64,000 nt of DNA from the NCBI GenBank assembly GCA_947470805.1, contig CANIVU010000037.1:1-64000 (forward strand). Direction: 5' to 3'. The position numbers and the translations under genes are program-made. Shown here one piece after another: positions 54,959-63,583 of this stretch; the first letter of the stretch is position 1, and the number at the start of each line of letters is the position of its first letter. This DNA comes from Acidobacteriota bacterium. GTDB taxonomy: Bacteria > Acidobacteriota > Terriglobia > Bryobacterales > Bryobacteraceae. Under the pieces are notes generated by a model. It ran no database searches and was not told the origin of the DNA. It saw only the letters and a program-made list of their open reading frames with translations.

Positions 54959-56380
54959 CTAAGCCATCAACCCCTTCACCACATTCCCGTGCACATCCGT
55001 CAGCCGGAAATCACGCCCCGCCTGCCGGAACGTCAGCTTCAAATGGTCCATCCCCAACAGGTGCAGCATCGTCGCATGCAGATCATGGAAATGCACCCGA
55101 TCGACAACCGAGTAATACCCATAATCATCGGTCGCCCCATACGACAACCCCGGCTTCACACCGCCCCCGGCCATCCACATCGTGAACGCCTCCGGGTTAT
55201 GATCGCGCCCATCGGACCCCTGCGCCGTCGGCGTCCGGCCGAACTCGCCACCCCACAAAACCAGCGTATCTTCCAGCAATCCGCGCGATTTCAAATCCTT
55301 CAACAACCCGGCAATCGGCAGGTCCACTTCCCGCGCATTCTGCTCGTGGTCCCGTTTCAACCGCTCGTGCTGATCCCACTTATACGTGTGGCTCACCTGC
55401 ACAAAACGCACGCCCTTTTCCGAAAAGCGCCGTGCCATCAAACACTGCCGCCCGAAGTCTTCCGTAATCGGATTATCCAGCCCGTACATCTTTCGCGTCG
55501 CCTCGGTCTCGTTGCTCAAGTCCTGCAATTCCGGCGCTTCCGTCTGCATCCGGAACGCCAACTCGAACGACTCAATCCGCCCTTCCAACGCCCGGTCCGG
55601 CCCCGTCATCTCCAACTGCTTCCGGTTCAGCACCTGGCTGTAATCAATTTCTTTCCGCTGAATCTCTTTCGGCGTCTCCGAATTGGAAATGAACGGAATC
55701 TTCGCATCTTTCGCCGCAATGCCAACGGACCCAATCGCCGTCCCCGCATACGGCGCCGGCAAAAACGCCGACCCGAAATTGTTCGCCCCGCCGTGGCTCT
55801 GCGTCGGGCAAATCGTAATAAAACCAGGCATATTCTGGTTCTCGCTGCCCAGCCCGTAGGTGATCCACGAACCCATGCTCGGCCGCACAAACGTGTCGCT
55901 GCCCGTGTGCAATTCGAGCAACGCTCCGCCGTGCCGCGAATTGGTCCCCCACATGGACTTCACGAAGCACATGTCGTCCACCATCTTCGCCGTCTCCGGG
56001 AATAGGTCGGAGACCCACGCGCCGCTCTGCCCATACTGCTTAAAAGCCCACGGCGATTGCAGCAGGTTAAACGTCTCGCTCGACACCACCTTCCGCGCCT
56101 GGAACGGCAGCGGCTTCCCATGGTCCCGCTTCAACAGTGGCTTGTAGTCGAACGTGTCCACCTGCGACGGCCCACCGTGCATGAACAGGAAAATCACGCG
56201 TTTGGCCTTCGCCGGAAACTGCGGCGGCTTCACAGACAGTGGCGACGGCGCCGCCGCCCGCAACTGCTCCTGGCCCAACATCCCCGCCAACGCCAGACTG
56301 CCGAAGCCCGCGCTCGACACCTGCAGCAGCTCTCGCCGCGATAGCGCCTTGTTCAAATAGGAATTCCAATGCCGGTTCAT
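54959..56380 (-). CDS. DUF1501 family exported protein
   Basis: 473 residues with a twin-arginine-like signal (LSRRELLQVSSAGFGSLALAGML). The domain has the sulfatase-like metal pattern of DUF1501: VIFLFMHGGPSQVDTFDYKP, VKSMWGTNSRHGGALLELHTG, GFITICPTQSHGGANNFGSAF, HTYKWDQHERLKRDHEQ, LVLWGGEFGRTPTAQGSDGRDHNPEAFTMWMAGGG. Members pair with PSCyt/DUF1553 proteins in Planctomycetes and Acidobacteria, with suspected but unproven hydrolase activity. It is encoded 11 bases after the PSCyt gene, as is typical. Confidence 0.92.
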   Translation of the reverse strand: MNRHWNSYLNKALSRRELLQVSSAGFGSLALAGMLGQEQLRAAAPSPLSVKPPQFPAKAKRVIFLFMHGGPSQVDTFDYKPLLKRDHGKPLPFQARKVVSSETFNLLQSPWAFKQYGQSGAWVSDLFPETAKMVDDMCFVKSMWGTNSRHGGALLELHTGSDTFVRPSMGSWITYGLGSENQNMPGFITICPTQSHGGANNFGSAFLPAPYAGTAIGSVGIAAKDAKIPFISNSETPKEIQRKEIDYSQVLNRKQLEMTGPDRALEGRIESFELAFRMQTEAPELQDLSNETEATRKMYGLDNPITEDFGRQCLMARRFSEKGVRFVQVSHTYKWDQHERLKRDHEQNAREVDLPIAGLLKDLKSRGLLEDTLVLWGGEFGRTPTAQGSDGRDHNPEAFTMWMAGGGVKPGLSYGATDDYGYYSVVDRVHFHDLHATMLHLLGMDHLKLTFRQAGRDFRLTDVHGNVVKGLMA

Positions 56381-56391
56381 ATGTTGCCCTG

Positions 56392-59300
56392 TCAGTTAAT
56401 GTAAATGAATTCGTTCGACGCCAGCAGCGACTTGCAGAAGCTCTGCCACGCACTCGCCCGGCTGCCCTTCCAGGCCTCCTGCATGCGCGCCACAAAACTC
56501 AACGCCTGGTCCACTTCGCCCGCCGTCGCCGGTCGCGACATGGCTCGCTCGTAGGCCTCCCGCACCCGCCCCGCATCATCCAGATCGGCGCGCGCCAACA
56601 AACCATCCGCCATGATTTTCGAGTGCTTCAACATCACCGACCCGTTCATCATGAACAGCGCCTGCGGAGCCACCACCGTCGCGTCCCGGTCCCCGTTCGA
56701 CACCGCCGGATCCGGCAAATCGAAAGCCGAAAACAGCTGGTACATCGAACTCCGCACCACCGGCACATACACCGCCCGGATCGGCCGGTCGTAATCCACA
56801 TCGCCGCCCTTCGAAGTATTGGTGACGTACTGCCGGTCTTTGTATTTCAGAATCGTCCCGCCCGTGTAGTCTGTCTTCAACCCGCCGGAAACTTCCATAA
56901 TTCCGTCCCGCACCGACTCGGCTTCCAAGCGCCGCCGGTTCATCCGCCACAGCAGCGTGTTGTCCGGATCCGTCTCGTTCGCCTTGGCGTCAAACGCGCT
57001 CGACATCTGGTAGGTGCTCGTCAACAACATCGTCCGGTGCATCGCCTTCATGCTCCAGCCCTGCTTCACCATCTCCACCGCCAGCCAGTCCAGCAGCGGC
57101 TGATTCACCGGCCTCTCGCCCAGCCGTCCGAAGTTGTCCACCGTCGGCACAATGCCGCGTCCGAAGTGCCAGCGCCACAGCCGGTTCGCGATCACGCGCG
57201 CCGTCAGCGGATGCTCCGGCCGCGTCATCCATTGGGCCAGCTCCAACCGTCCGCTATGATCGGCCGGAATCGAAACCTTGTCCCCGCCCAGAGCAGAAAG
57301 GAACCGCCGCGGCACCTTCTCGCCCAGCGTCCAATGGCTCCCGCGCAGGTGAATCGCCAGATCCTCGATCTTGCTGTTCTCCGTCACGCCCATCGCCTTC
57401 GGATAGTCCGGCGTCGCCGCCTCCAGATCTTTCAACTGCTTGTCCAACCCAGCCAATTCCGTTCGCACCGCCGCCGCATAATACCGCCGCGTACCCTCTG
57501 GCGCACGGAACGGCCCGAACTTTTCCACCAGCAGTTCATGCAGCGTCTTCAGCCCCGGGTCCGTGTTGTCCTTCCCCTTCTCCAACGCCTGCAAAAACAG
57601 TGTCTGGTACTTCGCCGCCAGCGCCTCCGGGTTCGCCGCCGTGAATCCCTCAAACAGCTTCGCCACCGGCGACTTCCAATCGGCCAGCTTTCCGCCCGTG
57701 CCCAAAATCTCCCAGGCATACAGCGGCGAAGCCACCGCGCCGTCGCTGCGCTTCAGGTAATCCACCATCTGTTCCAGGAACCCCGGATTCACGCCAAATT
57801 GCGTGGCAATCTGCACCACCGTCTTCGGCGTCACCGTCAAAGTATTCTTCGCCACCAACAGCTTGGCGAAGTAGGGGAACCGCGAAGCATGCTCCAGCCG
57901 GATCGTGTTCGAGCCCTTCTGCAACGGGATGATCGCGACATAGGTCCAGCCGTCCGCTTCCGGCGACGCTTCCCGGTTCTGCACCGGATCGGCACCGCGC
58001 TTCATCCACACGCCGTTCACCCAAACGTCCGCCGTGCCAGCGCCCTTCTCCTCGTCCAGTATGTCCATCTGGTACTCGCCCGCCGCCGGGACGTCAATCT
58101 TGTACTCCGCGAAATACGGGCCCTTCCCGTCCTTGGGAACGTTGGTCTTCTTCTTCACCAACTCGCGCGGCACGTTGCCGGAGTCAAAGCTCGACGCCTC
58201 GCGAACCACGGCGCCCGGCGCGGCCTCAACGGGGGCAACACGAATTTCGTCATCCCGTTTCACCCTCGCCGCCGCCTGCAAATACGCGCCCACCCGCTGC
58301 AACGCCGCCTTCACCAGCACATCGTTCTCGCGCTTGGTAATCTTCCCGATCTCTTTCCGCTTCGCTTCAATGCTCGCCTCGTGCGCAGCCAGCTTATCCC
58401 GGTCTTCCTTCGGCGCCAGCACGAACTCGTGCCACTTCGCCACGACCTTGAAATGCTCCATCGTCTTGGAGCTCTTGAAGATCCCCGCCATCGAGTAATA
58501 ATCAGCGTGCGAAATCGGATCGAACTTGTGGTTGTGGCATCGCGCGCAGCCAATCGTCAGGCCCATAAACGCGCGCACCGTCGTATCCAGTTGCTCGTCC
58601 ACGATGTCCATTTCCATCTTCATCGGATCATCCTCGGCCAGCATCTTCGCGCCCAGCGTCAGAAATCCCGTCGCCGTCCAATGCTCAATTTGTTGCTTCA
58701 AATCGGAGGCCGGCAGCAAATCACCCGCAATCTGCTCGGTCAAAAATCGGTCGAACGGCTTGTCTTTATTCAACGCCGCAATCACATAATCCCGATACCG
58801 AAAGGCGTTTTTATAGACAAGGTTCTCATCCAACCCGTTTGAATCGGCATACCGCGCCACGTCCAACCAGTGCCGGGCCCATCGCTCGCCATACCGCGGC
58901 GAAGCCAGCAACCGGTCTACCACTTTCGCAAACGCCTCCGGGGACGAATCATCCAAAAACGCCTTCACCTCCGCCTGCGTCGGCGGCAATCCAATCAGGT
59001 CATAGGAAGCCCGCCGAATCAGCGTGCGTTTGTCCGCCGCCTTGGCCGGCGCCAACCCCTTCTTCTCCAACTCAGCCAGCACGAACGCATCAATCGGCGA
59101 CCGCGCCCACGCCTTATTTTTCAAATCCGGCGCGGTCGGCGTCACCGGCGGCACAAACGCCCAATACTTTTCCTGCTTCGCCTGCGAAACCACCGCCGTC
59201 GCGCCCCACGGCGCACCCATCTGGATCCACTGCGCCAGCACCGCCACCTCGGCGTCCTTCATCTTCGGCCCCGGCGGCATCTTCAACGGGCCCGCCTCGT

Positions 59301-59562
59301 GCTTCACCACCTGCAGCAGCAAACTCTCCGCCGGCTTCCCCGGCACCACCGAAGCGCCACGCCCGCCGCCCTTCAAAACCTGCTCCCGCGCATCCAGCCG
59401 CAGCCCGCCCATAATCGGCGTACTCGTTGCCGAATGGCAGCCCAGGCACTTGGACGCCAACAGCGGACGCACACTCTTTTCAAAGAACGCAGGACCATCT
59501 TCCTGCGCCTGCGCCATCACCGGCAGGACACCCAAAATGAACAAAAGCACATACGGCAGCAT
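56392..59562 (-). CDS. PSCyt1-DUF1549-DUF1553 secreted cytochrome-like protein
   Basis: 1056 residues, signal peptide (MLPYVLLFILGVLPVMAQAQ). The N-terminal PSCyt1 domain has one heme motif CLGCHS and the partner Met region PPGPKM. Then DUF1549 (RSPIDAFVLAELEKKGLAPA, IRRASYDLIGLPPT, RWARHWLDVARYADSNG), an inserted beta-sandwich with VWVNGVWMKRG that resembles a carbohydrate-binding domain, and DUF1553 (DNFGRLGERPVNQPLLDWLAVEMV, SRRLEAESVRDGIMEVSGG). These multi-domain proteins are typical of polysaccharide-degrading Planctomycetes and Acidobacteria. Same transcript as DUF1501, which supports joint function. Confidence 0.92.
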   Translation of the reverse strand: MLPYVLLFILGVLPVMAQAQEDGPAFFEKSVRPLLASKCLGCHSATSTPIMGGLRLDAREQVLKGGGRGASVVPGKPAESLLLQVVKHEAGPLKMPPGPKMKDAEVAVLAQWIQMGAPWGATAVVSQAKQEKYWAFVPPVTPTAPDLKNKAWARSPIDAFVLAELEKKGLAPAKAADKRTLIRRASYDLIGLPPTQAEVKAFLDDSSPEAFAKVVDRLLASPRYGERWARHWLDVARYADSNGLDENLVYKNAFRYRDYVIAALNKDKPFDRFLTEQIAGDLLPASDLKQQIEHWTATGFLTLGAKMLAEDDPMKMEMDIVDEQLDTTVRAFMGLTIGCARCHNHKFDPISHADYYSMAGIFKSSKTMEHFKVVAKWHEFVLAPKEDRDKLAAHEASIEAKRKEIGKITKRENDVLVKAALQRVGAYLQAAARVKRDDEIRVAPVEAAPGAVVREASSFDSGNVPRELVKKKTNVPKDGKGPYFAEYKIDVPAAGEYQMDILDEEKGAGTADVWVNGVWMKRGADPVQNREASPEADGWTYVAIIPLQKGSNTIRLEHASRFPYFAKLLVAKNTLTVTPKTVVQIATQFGVNPGFLEQMVDYLKRSDGAVASPLYAWEILGTGGKLADWKSPVAKLFEGFTAANPEALAAKYQTLFLQALEKGKDNTDPGLKTLHELLVEKFGPFRAPEGTRRYYAAAVRTELAGLDKQLKDLEAATPDYPKAMGVTENSKIEDLAIHLRGSHWTLGEKVPRRFLSALGGDKVSIPADHSGRLELAQWMTRPEHPLTARVIANRLWRWHFGRGIVPTVDNFGRLGERPVNQPLLDWLAVEMVKQGWSMKAMHRTMLLTSTYQMSSAFDAKANETDPDNTLLWRMNRRRLEAESVRDGIMEVSGGLKTDYTGGTILKYKDRQYVTNTSKGGDVDYDRPIRAVYVPVVRSSMYQLFSAFDLPDPAVSNGDRDATVVAPQALFMMNGSVMLKHSKIMADGLLARADLDDAGRVREAYERAMSRPATAGEVDQALSFVARMQEAWKGSRASAWQSFCKSLLASNEFIYIN

Positions 59563-59575
59563 GTGCCTGATGTTA

Positions 59576-60577
59576 TCAATTCTCGGGGCTGGCTTGGACG
59601 ACTACCTTTCCCTGGTTCGATCCGTCGAACAGTTTCAGGAACGCCGCCGGCGCATTTTCCAGGCCTTCGGTGACGTCCAGCCGGTACTGCAACTTGCCCG
59701 CGCCATACCAGCCCACCAGATCCTTCACCGCCTCCGCCGCCCGCGGCATATAGTCGGTCACCAGGAACCCCTGCATCTTCAGCCGCTTCACAATCAGTTG
59801 AAACAGGTTGTTCGGCCCCGGCGTGGCTTCCGTATTGTTGTACCCGGAAATCATCCCACACACCGGAATCCGCCCAAACAGATTCATGTGGTTCAGCACC
59901 GTCTCCAGCGTCTTCCCGCCGACGTTCTCAAAGTAGACATCGATCCCCTTCGGACAGTGCGCCTTCAGCGCCTTGTGCAAGTTCTCGGTTTTGTAGTTGA
60001 TCGCCGCGTCAAACCCCAGGTCCTTCGTCAACCACTCGCACTTGGAGTCGGATCCCGCAACCCCCACCACCCGGCAGCCCTTCAACTTCCCGATCTGCCC
60101 CACCAGCGACCCCACCGCCCCCGCCGCGGCCGACACCACCAGCGTCTCCCCTTCCTTCGGCGCCCCGATATCCAGCAACCCGAAGTAAGCCGTAAACCCG
60201 ATATGCCCCAACAACCCGAACCGCGCCCCCAACGGCACCGGCAGCGCCGGCAACTTCAGCAACGCCTTCCCATCCAACACGCAATGAGTCTGCCATCCCA
60301 GCATCCCCTGTACCTGATCCCCCACCGCAAACCCCGGATGGTTCGATGCCTCCACCACCCCAATAGCCCCGCCCCGCATCACCGCGCCCAGCTCGACGGC
60401 TGGAATATAGGTGTCGTGCGACATCCACCCGCGCATCGCCGGATCGAGCGAAAGGTAGATGCTCCGAACCAGCACCTCCCCCGGCCCCGGCGTCGGAACC
60501 GCCTCTTCCCGCCACGAAAAATCAGAAGCTTTGGGCAGCCCCTCAGGCCGCGCCACCAACACCCATTGCCGATTCAT
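59576..60577 (-). CDS. NADP-dependent oxidoreductase (leukotriene B4 dehydrogenase / prostaglandin reductase type)
   Basis: 333 residues from MNRQWVLVARPEGLP; the earlier in-frame start at 60616 is not preferred. Family blocks: FRLVEEPVPTPGPGEVLVRSIYLSLDPAMRGWM (here WREEAVPTPG...), GEVVASNHPGFAVGDQVQG, DIGAPKEGETLVVSAAAGAVGSLVGQIGKLKGCRVVGVAGSDSKCEWLTKDLGFDAAINYK and DVYFENVGG. No zinc motif. These enzymes reduce activated double bonds (2-alkenals, oxo-alkenes) with NADPH. TAGGAT lies seven bases before the ATG. The PSCyt gene begins 14 bases after its stop. Confidence 0.92.
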   Translation of the reverse strand: MNRQWVLVARPEGLPKASDFSWREEAVPTPGPGEVLVRSIYLSLDPAMRGWMSHDTYIPAVELGAVMRGGAIGVVEASNHPGFAVGDQVQGMLGWQTHCVLDGKALLKLPALPVPLGARFGLLGHIGFTAYFGLLDIGAPKEGETLVVSAAAGAVGSLVGQIGKLKGCRVVGVAGSDSKCEWLTKDLGFDAAINYKTENLHKALKAHCPKGIDVYFENVGGKTLETVLNHMNLFGRIPVCGMISGYNNTEATPGPNNLFQLIVKRLKMQGFLVTDYMPRAAEAVKDLVGWYGAGKLQYRLDVTEGLENAPAAFLKLFDGSNQGKVVVQASPEN

Positions 60578-60584
60578 GCCCCCC

Positions 60585-60590
60585 ATCCTA
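60585..60590 (-). promoter_or_regulatory. -10-like hexamer before the oxidoreductase gene
   Basis: Minus-strand TAGGAT, seven bases before the ATG at 60577. Confidence 0.45.
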
Positions 60591-60874
60591 CCAAATTGGC
60601 ACCAAATTGGAGCCACTCACCGTTGCTTCCGACTTTTCTCGTGGCGTAGCGGCAAGTCACCCATAATCAATCAATTACGGCGATTTCGGATAGCACAAAA
60701 AGCCCCCCACCCCGCGCCCTCCCCCCTCTTGCGCCAAACGGTAGCCATCCCCTTTCCCAGTACGCCTACACACCGCCTAAGGTCTTTTCCCCTTAGCTTC
60801 AAGAGCATTCACCCATCAAGGCCGCAGCCACCGTGTCAGTACATTGCTTAGTGCCATCTAAGGATTCTGACCAA

Positions 60875-60903
60875 TTGGGTAAGTCACGCACTGTCCCTAA
60901 AAT
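60875..60903 (+). promoter_or_regulatory. Sigma70-type promoter of the HTH gene
   Basis: TTGGGT (60875-60880), 17-base spacer, TAAAAT (60898-60903), about 31 bases before the ATG at 60935. Confidence 0.65.
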
Positions 60904-60934
60904 CGCTAGTAGATCCCCAGTCGGGATTAACAAA

Positions 60935-61153
60935 ATGCTAATCACCACCCTCTCCACCCGCAGTTCCAAGTCTTTTTATTCCGAGACGGAAGCGGCCCAT
61001 GCGCTGGGGATCTCGATTGATCGGTTTCGCGACCTTGTGAAAACCCACATCGCCCAAAGTGACGACGAGGTGAACAACATTGCCGCTACTACCTACCAGT
61101 CCTCTGATCTCCTGGTCCTGAAACTCCTGGCAAAAATCCCCGTCCACCACTAA
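60935..61153 (+). CDS. 72-residue MerR/excisionase-like HTH protein
   Basis: Starts at ATG 60935 (MLITTLSTRSSKSFYSETEAA); the longer frame from 60833 includes the promoter and is rejected. The segment YSETEAAHALGISIDRFRDLVKTHI is a winged-helix/excisionase-type recognition helix, and LKLLAKIP closes the fold. No C-terminal effector domain, so it resembles a small stand-alone DNA-binding regulator. Codon use is more AT-rich than the flanking genes, which may indicate a distinct history. Followed by the hydroxyacid dehydrogenase gene on the same strand. Confidence 0.75.
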   Translation: MLITTLSTRSSKSFYSETEAAHALGISIDRFRDLVKTHIAQSDDEVNNIAATTYQSSDLLVLKLLAKIPVHH

Positions 61154-61182
61154 TCCCCTTGTTGCCCGCCAAGCCGCCGTTA

Positions 61183-61188
61183 TAGACT
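61183..61188 (+). promoter_or_regulatory. -10-like hexamer before the hydroxyacid dehydrogenase gene
   Basis: TAGACT, nine bases before the ATG at 61198; GGAG follows but is very close to the start. Confidence 0.45.
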
Positions 61189-61197
61189 GACGGAGTC

Positions 61198-62103
61198 ATG
61201 GCGAAACTAGGATTTTTGGGATTGGGCATCATGGGTTACCCCATGGCCCGCAATTTGCTGCAAGCCGGCCACGAAGTGGCCCTCTGGAGCTTCACCTCCG
61301 CGAAAGCCGAAGAACTGGCCGCTAAGTTCCCCGGCCTCGCCACCGCCTGCGCTACCCCGAAAGAGGTCGCAGCTAAAGCGGACGTTATCGTCCTGATCGT
61401 TGGCGATACCGCCATGTCCGAACAGGTCGTCTTCGGCGCCGATGGCCTCATGGAAGCCGCCAAACCCGGCACCGTCATCGTCGACGCCTCCACCGTCGCC
61501 TGTGCCTACTCCAAATCCGCCGCCCTCCGCTGCGCCGAAAAAGGCGTCGAATTCCTCGATGCTCCCTGCACCGGCTCCAAACCCGGCGCCGAAGGTGGCA
61601 ATTTAACGTTCATGATTGGCGGTAAAAAGGACGTTTTTGATCAAGTTAAGCCCCTTTTGGAGCCCATGGGCAAGCGTCTGTACTACTGCGGCGGCCCCGG
61701 CCTCGGCATGCACGCCAAGCTCACGCAAAACCTGATCCTCTCCAACCTGTTGCAAGCATTCAACGAAGGTCTCGTCCTCGCCACCAAAGCCGGCGTCGAC
61801 CCCGACCTCATGCTCGACATCCTCGACAACTCCGCCGCCAAGTCCGGCCTCATCGCCTTCAAAGCCCCCTTCGTCTTCCGCCGCGACTTCACCACCAACT
61901 TCTCCGTAAAGTGGATGCACAAGGACATCGGCCTCATGCTTGAGTCCGGCCGCGACCTCGGCGTCCCCCTCCCCCTCACCTCCCTCACCCACCAGATGTT
62001 CCAGGCCGCCATCGCCACCGGACACGGTGATGAGGATATCTGCTCTACTATCAAGGTGTTAGAGGGAATGACCGGCGTGGAAGTCAAGAAGAAGGACGCG
62101 TAA
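61198..62103 (+). CDS. 3-hydroxyisobutyrate dehydrogenase-like NAD(P) oxidoreductase
   Basis: 301 residues. Rossmann start MAKLGFLGLGIMGYPMARNLL (GLGIMG at 8-13), substrate-binding DAPCTGSKPGAEGGNLTFMIGG, catalytic Lys in GMHAKLTQNLI, and a C-terminal helical domain with KWMHKDIGLMLESGRDLGVPLPLTSLTHQMFQAA. Beta-hydroxyacid dehydrogenases act on 3-hydroxyisobutyrate, tartronate semialdehyde, glyoxylate/succinic semialdehyde and others; the exact substrate is not clear. The stop codon lies in the loop of its own terminator hairpin. Confidence 0.92.
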   Translation: MAKLGFLGLGIMGYPMARNLLQAGHEVALWSFTSAKAEELAAKFPGLATACATPKEVAAKADVIVLIVGDTAMSEQVVFGADGLMEAAKPGTVIVDASTVACAYSKSAALRCAEKGVEFLDAPCTGSKPGAEGGNLTFMIGGKKDVFDQVKPLLEPMGKRLYYCGGPGLGMHAKLTQNLILSNLLQAFNEGLVLATKAGVDPDLMLDILDNSAAKSGLIAFKAPFVFRRDFTTNFSVKWMHKDIGLMLESGRDLGVPLPLTSLTHQMFQAAIATGHGDEDICSTIKVLEGMTGVEVKKKDA

Positions 62104-62125
62104 GCGTCCTTCTTCTCTTATTTTT
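62087..62125 (+). terminator. Intrinsic terminator containing the stop codon
   Basis: 13-base perfect stem (62087-62099 with 62104-62116) closed by the loop GTAA, a GNRA tetraloop. The loop holds the TAA stop (62101-62103). CTTATTTTT follows. A textbook intrinsic terminator for the dehydrogenase gene. Confidence 0.9.
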
Positions 62126-62137
62126 CACAGAAAAAGC

Positions 62138-62166
62138 TTGCACTTCCAAAAATCATATATTAGTAT
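62138..62166 (+). promoter_or_regulatory. Strong sigma70-type promoter of the structured RNA
   Basis: TTGCAC (62138-62143), exactly 17 bases, TAGTAT (62161-62166). Predicted transcription start near 62174. No open reading frame begins directly downstream. Confidence 0.7.
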
Positions 62167-62173
62167 TGGAATT

Positions 62174-62345
62174 AAGCCAGGGAGGCAACTCCCACCAAAG
62201 CGAGACTAACCTCATAAAGACCCCTGAAGCATCCTCCCTGGCGCCCTTCGGGGTTCCCTATTTAGACCAATAGGGACCTTAACGAACTCCTCCCAAACAC
62301 TGGGATCTTTTCCTGTCCCCACTAGGACTTAGCAGGAATCTCTTC
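62174..62345 (+). ncRNA. Candidate structured non-coding RNA, class unknown
   Basis: Roughly 170 bases between a terminator and dxr with no credible reading frame, preceded by a strong promoter. Predicted elements: a 10-base perfect stem GCCAGGGAGG/CCTCCCTGGC (62176-62185 with 62233-62242); inside its 5' arm a competing hairpin GGGAG-GCAA-CTCCC (62180-62193); a UUCG-capped hairpin (62244-62253); an 8-base hairpin TCCCTATT/AATAGGGA (62255-62276); TCCC/GGGA (62291-62305); and a final TCCTG/CAGGA stem (62311-62337) before a U-rich stretch. Two stable tetraloops argue for a functional RNA. It may be a free regulatory RNA or the leader of dxr. I do not recognise 6S, SRP, RNase P or tmRNA. Confidence 0.55.
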
Positions 62346-62381
62346 TAGCGGCGACAATGATATGATTTGGGTACGGCAAGC

Positions 62382-63557
62382 ATGCGCACGTTGACTGTTC
62401 TTGGTTCTACCGGGTCCATTGGGACCAGCACTCTCGACGTGGTTCGCCGCAATCGCGACGCCTACGGCATATACGCCCTCGTCGCCGGTACTAACGTCGA
62501 TCTCCTCCTCGAACAGATTCGCGAGTTCGAACCCAAAGTCGTCGTCGTAGCTGATTCCCGAATTCAGGATTTACTCGCCGCCCGCCTTCACGAGTCCGGT
62601 CAAAAGCCCGAACTCGCCAATGGCGCCAAGGCTCGCATCGCCGTCTCCATCGCCCCGGAAGTCGATTTCGTCATGTCGGCCATCGTCGGCGTCGCCGGCC
62701 TGGAAGCCACATACGAAGCGATCGTCCACAAGAAATCGGTGGGCCTGGCTAATAAAGAGACCCTCGTCGCCGGAGGCAGCCTCGTCATGGCCGCCGTCAA
62801 GGAACACGGCACGCAGATGATCCCGGTCGATAGCGAGCACAACGGCGCCCATCAGTGCCTCCGCGCCGGCCGCCGGGAAGACGTCTCCAAGCTCATCCTC
62901 ACTGCCAGCGGCGGGCCCTTCCGCAAAACGCCGAAGGAAAAACTCCAAACCGTCACCGTCGCCGAAGCGCTCAACCATCCCACCTGGAAGATGGGCCGGC
63001 GCATCACCATCGATTCGGCCACGCTGATGAACAAAGGGTTCGAGGTCATCGAAGCCTGCTGGCTCTTCGACTTCCATCCCCGCGATGTCGACGTTGTCGT
63101 CCACCCGCAGTCCTCCGTGCACGCCATGGTCGAATACAACGACGGCTCGGTCATCGCCCAGGTCTGCGCCACCGACATGCGCATGCCGATTCAGTACGCG
63201 CTCACCTACCCCGCCCGCGACCCTGCCCCCGTCCCCCGCATGGACTGGAAAACCGCCCGCGTGTGGGAGTTCGAGCCCCCCGATTTCGACAAGTTCCCCC
63301 TGCTGAAGCTCTCCTACCAGGCCCAGGAAACCGGCGGCGCCGCTACATGTATTCTGAACGCGGCCGATGAGATAGCCGTGGAAGCATTCCTCGACGAGCG
63401 AATTCCGTTCCCCGGAATTGCGGAAGTCGTTAGTGAGACACTGGAGAAGGTACCCAATCGCACGCCTCGCAGCGTCGAAGAGGTATTGGAAATCGACAGG
63501 CAAAGCCGCGAGACGGCTCGGAATCTGGTTCAGGAAAGGATTCTAGCCTCCCGCTAA
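62382..63557 (+). CDS. dxr: 1-deoxy-D-xylulose 5-phosphate reductoisomerase
   Basis: 391 residues from MRTLTVLGSTGSIG; the ATG at 62382 is preferred over the in-frame start five codons earlier. NADPH motif GSTGSIG (8-14), metal and substrate ligands in MIPVDSEHNGAHQCL, substrate loop ASGGPFRKT, hinge NHPTWKMGRRITIDSATLMNKGFEVIEA, and the C-terminal helical domain. It catalyses the first committed step of the MEP isoprenoid pathway. TATGAT lies 15 bases before the ATG. Followed by rseP, a common pairing. Confidence 0.97.
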   Translation: MRTLTVLGSTGSIGTSTLDVVRRNRDAYGIYALVAGTNVDLLLEQIREFEPKVVVVADSRIQDLLAARLHESGQKPELANGAKARIAVSIAPEVDFVMSAIVGVAGLEATYEAIVHKKSVGLANKETLVAGGSLVMAAVKEHGTQMIPVDSEHNGAHQCLRAGRREDVSKLILTASGGPFRKTPKEKLQTVTVAEALNHPTWKMGRRITIDSATLMNKGFEVIEACWLFDFHPRDVDVVVHPQSSVHAMVEYNDGSVIAQVCATDMRMPIQYALTYPARDPAPVPRMDWKTARVWEFEPPDFDKFPLLKLSYQAQETGGAATCILNAADEIAVEAFLDERIPFPGIAEVVSETLEKVPNRTPRSVEEVLEIDRQSRETARNLVQERILASR

Positions 63558-63583
63558 CAGGCGCGTGGCTGGACTAAGAAGGC

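Larger units (their letters stand above)
60578..60934. other. 357-base intergenic region
   Basis: Lies between the divergent oxidoreductase and HTH genes. It contains the two facing promoters, a C-rich tract around 60700-60735 and lower GC than neighbouring genes toward the HTH gene. I see no RNA gene, repeat family or insertion-sequence end. Confidence 0.6.

Noticed and set aside
56239-58842. 867-codon plus-strand open frame opposite the PSCyt-DUF1553 gene
   Set aside because: Arg/His/Pro-rich translation with no domain; it is the reverse shadow of a well-supported gene, which is common at this GC content.
60833-60934. 34-residue N-terminal extension of the HTH protein
   Set aside because: It would place the -35/-10 pair inside the coding sequence and is not protein-like.
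62174-62345. Assigning the structured RNA to 6S RNA
   Set aside because: The 5' and 3' ends do not pair into the long closed hairpin with a central bubble expected of 6S RNA.
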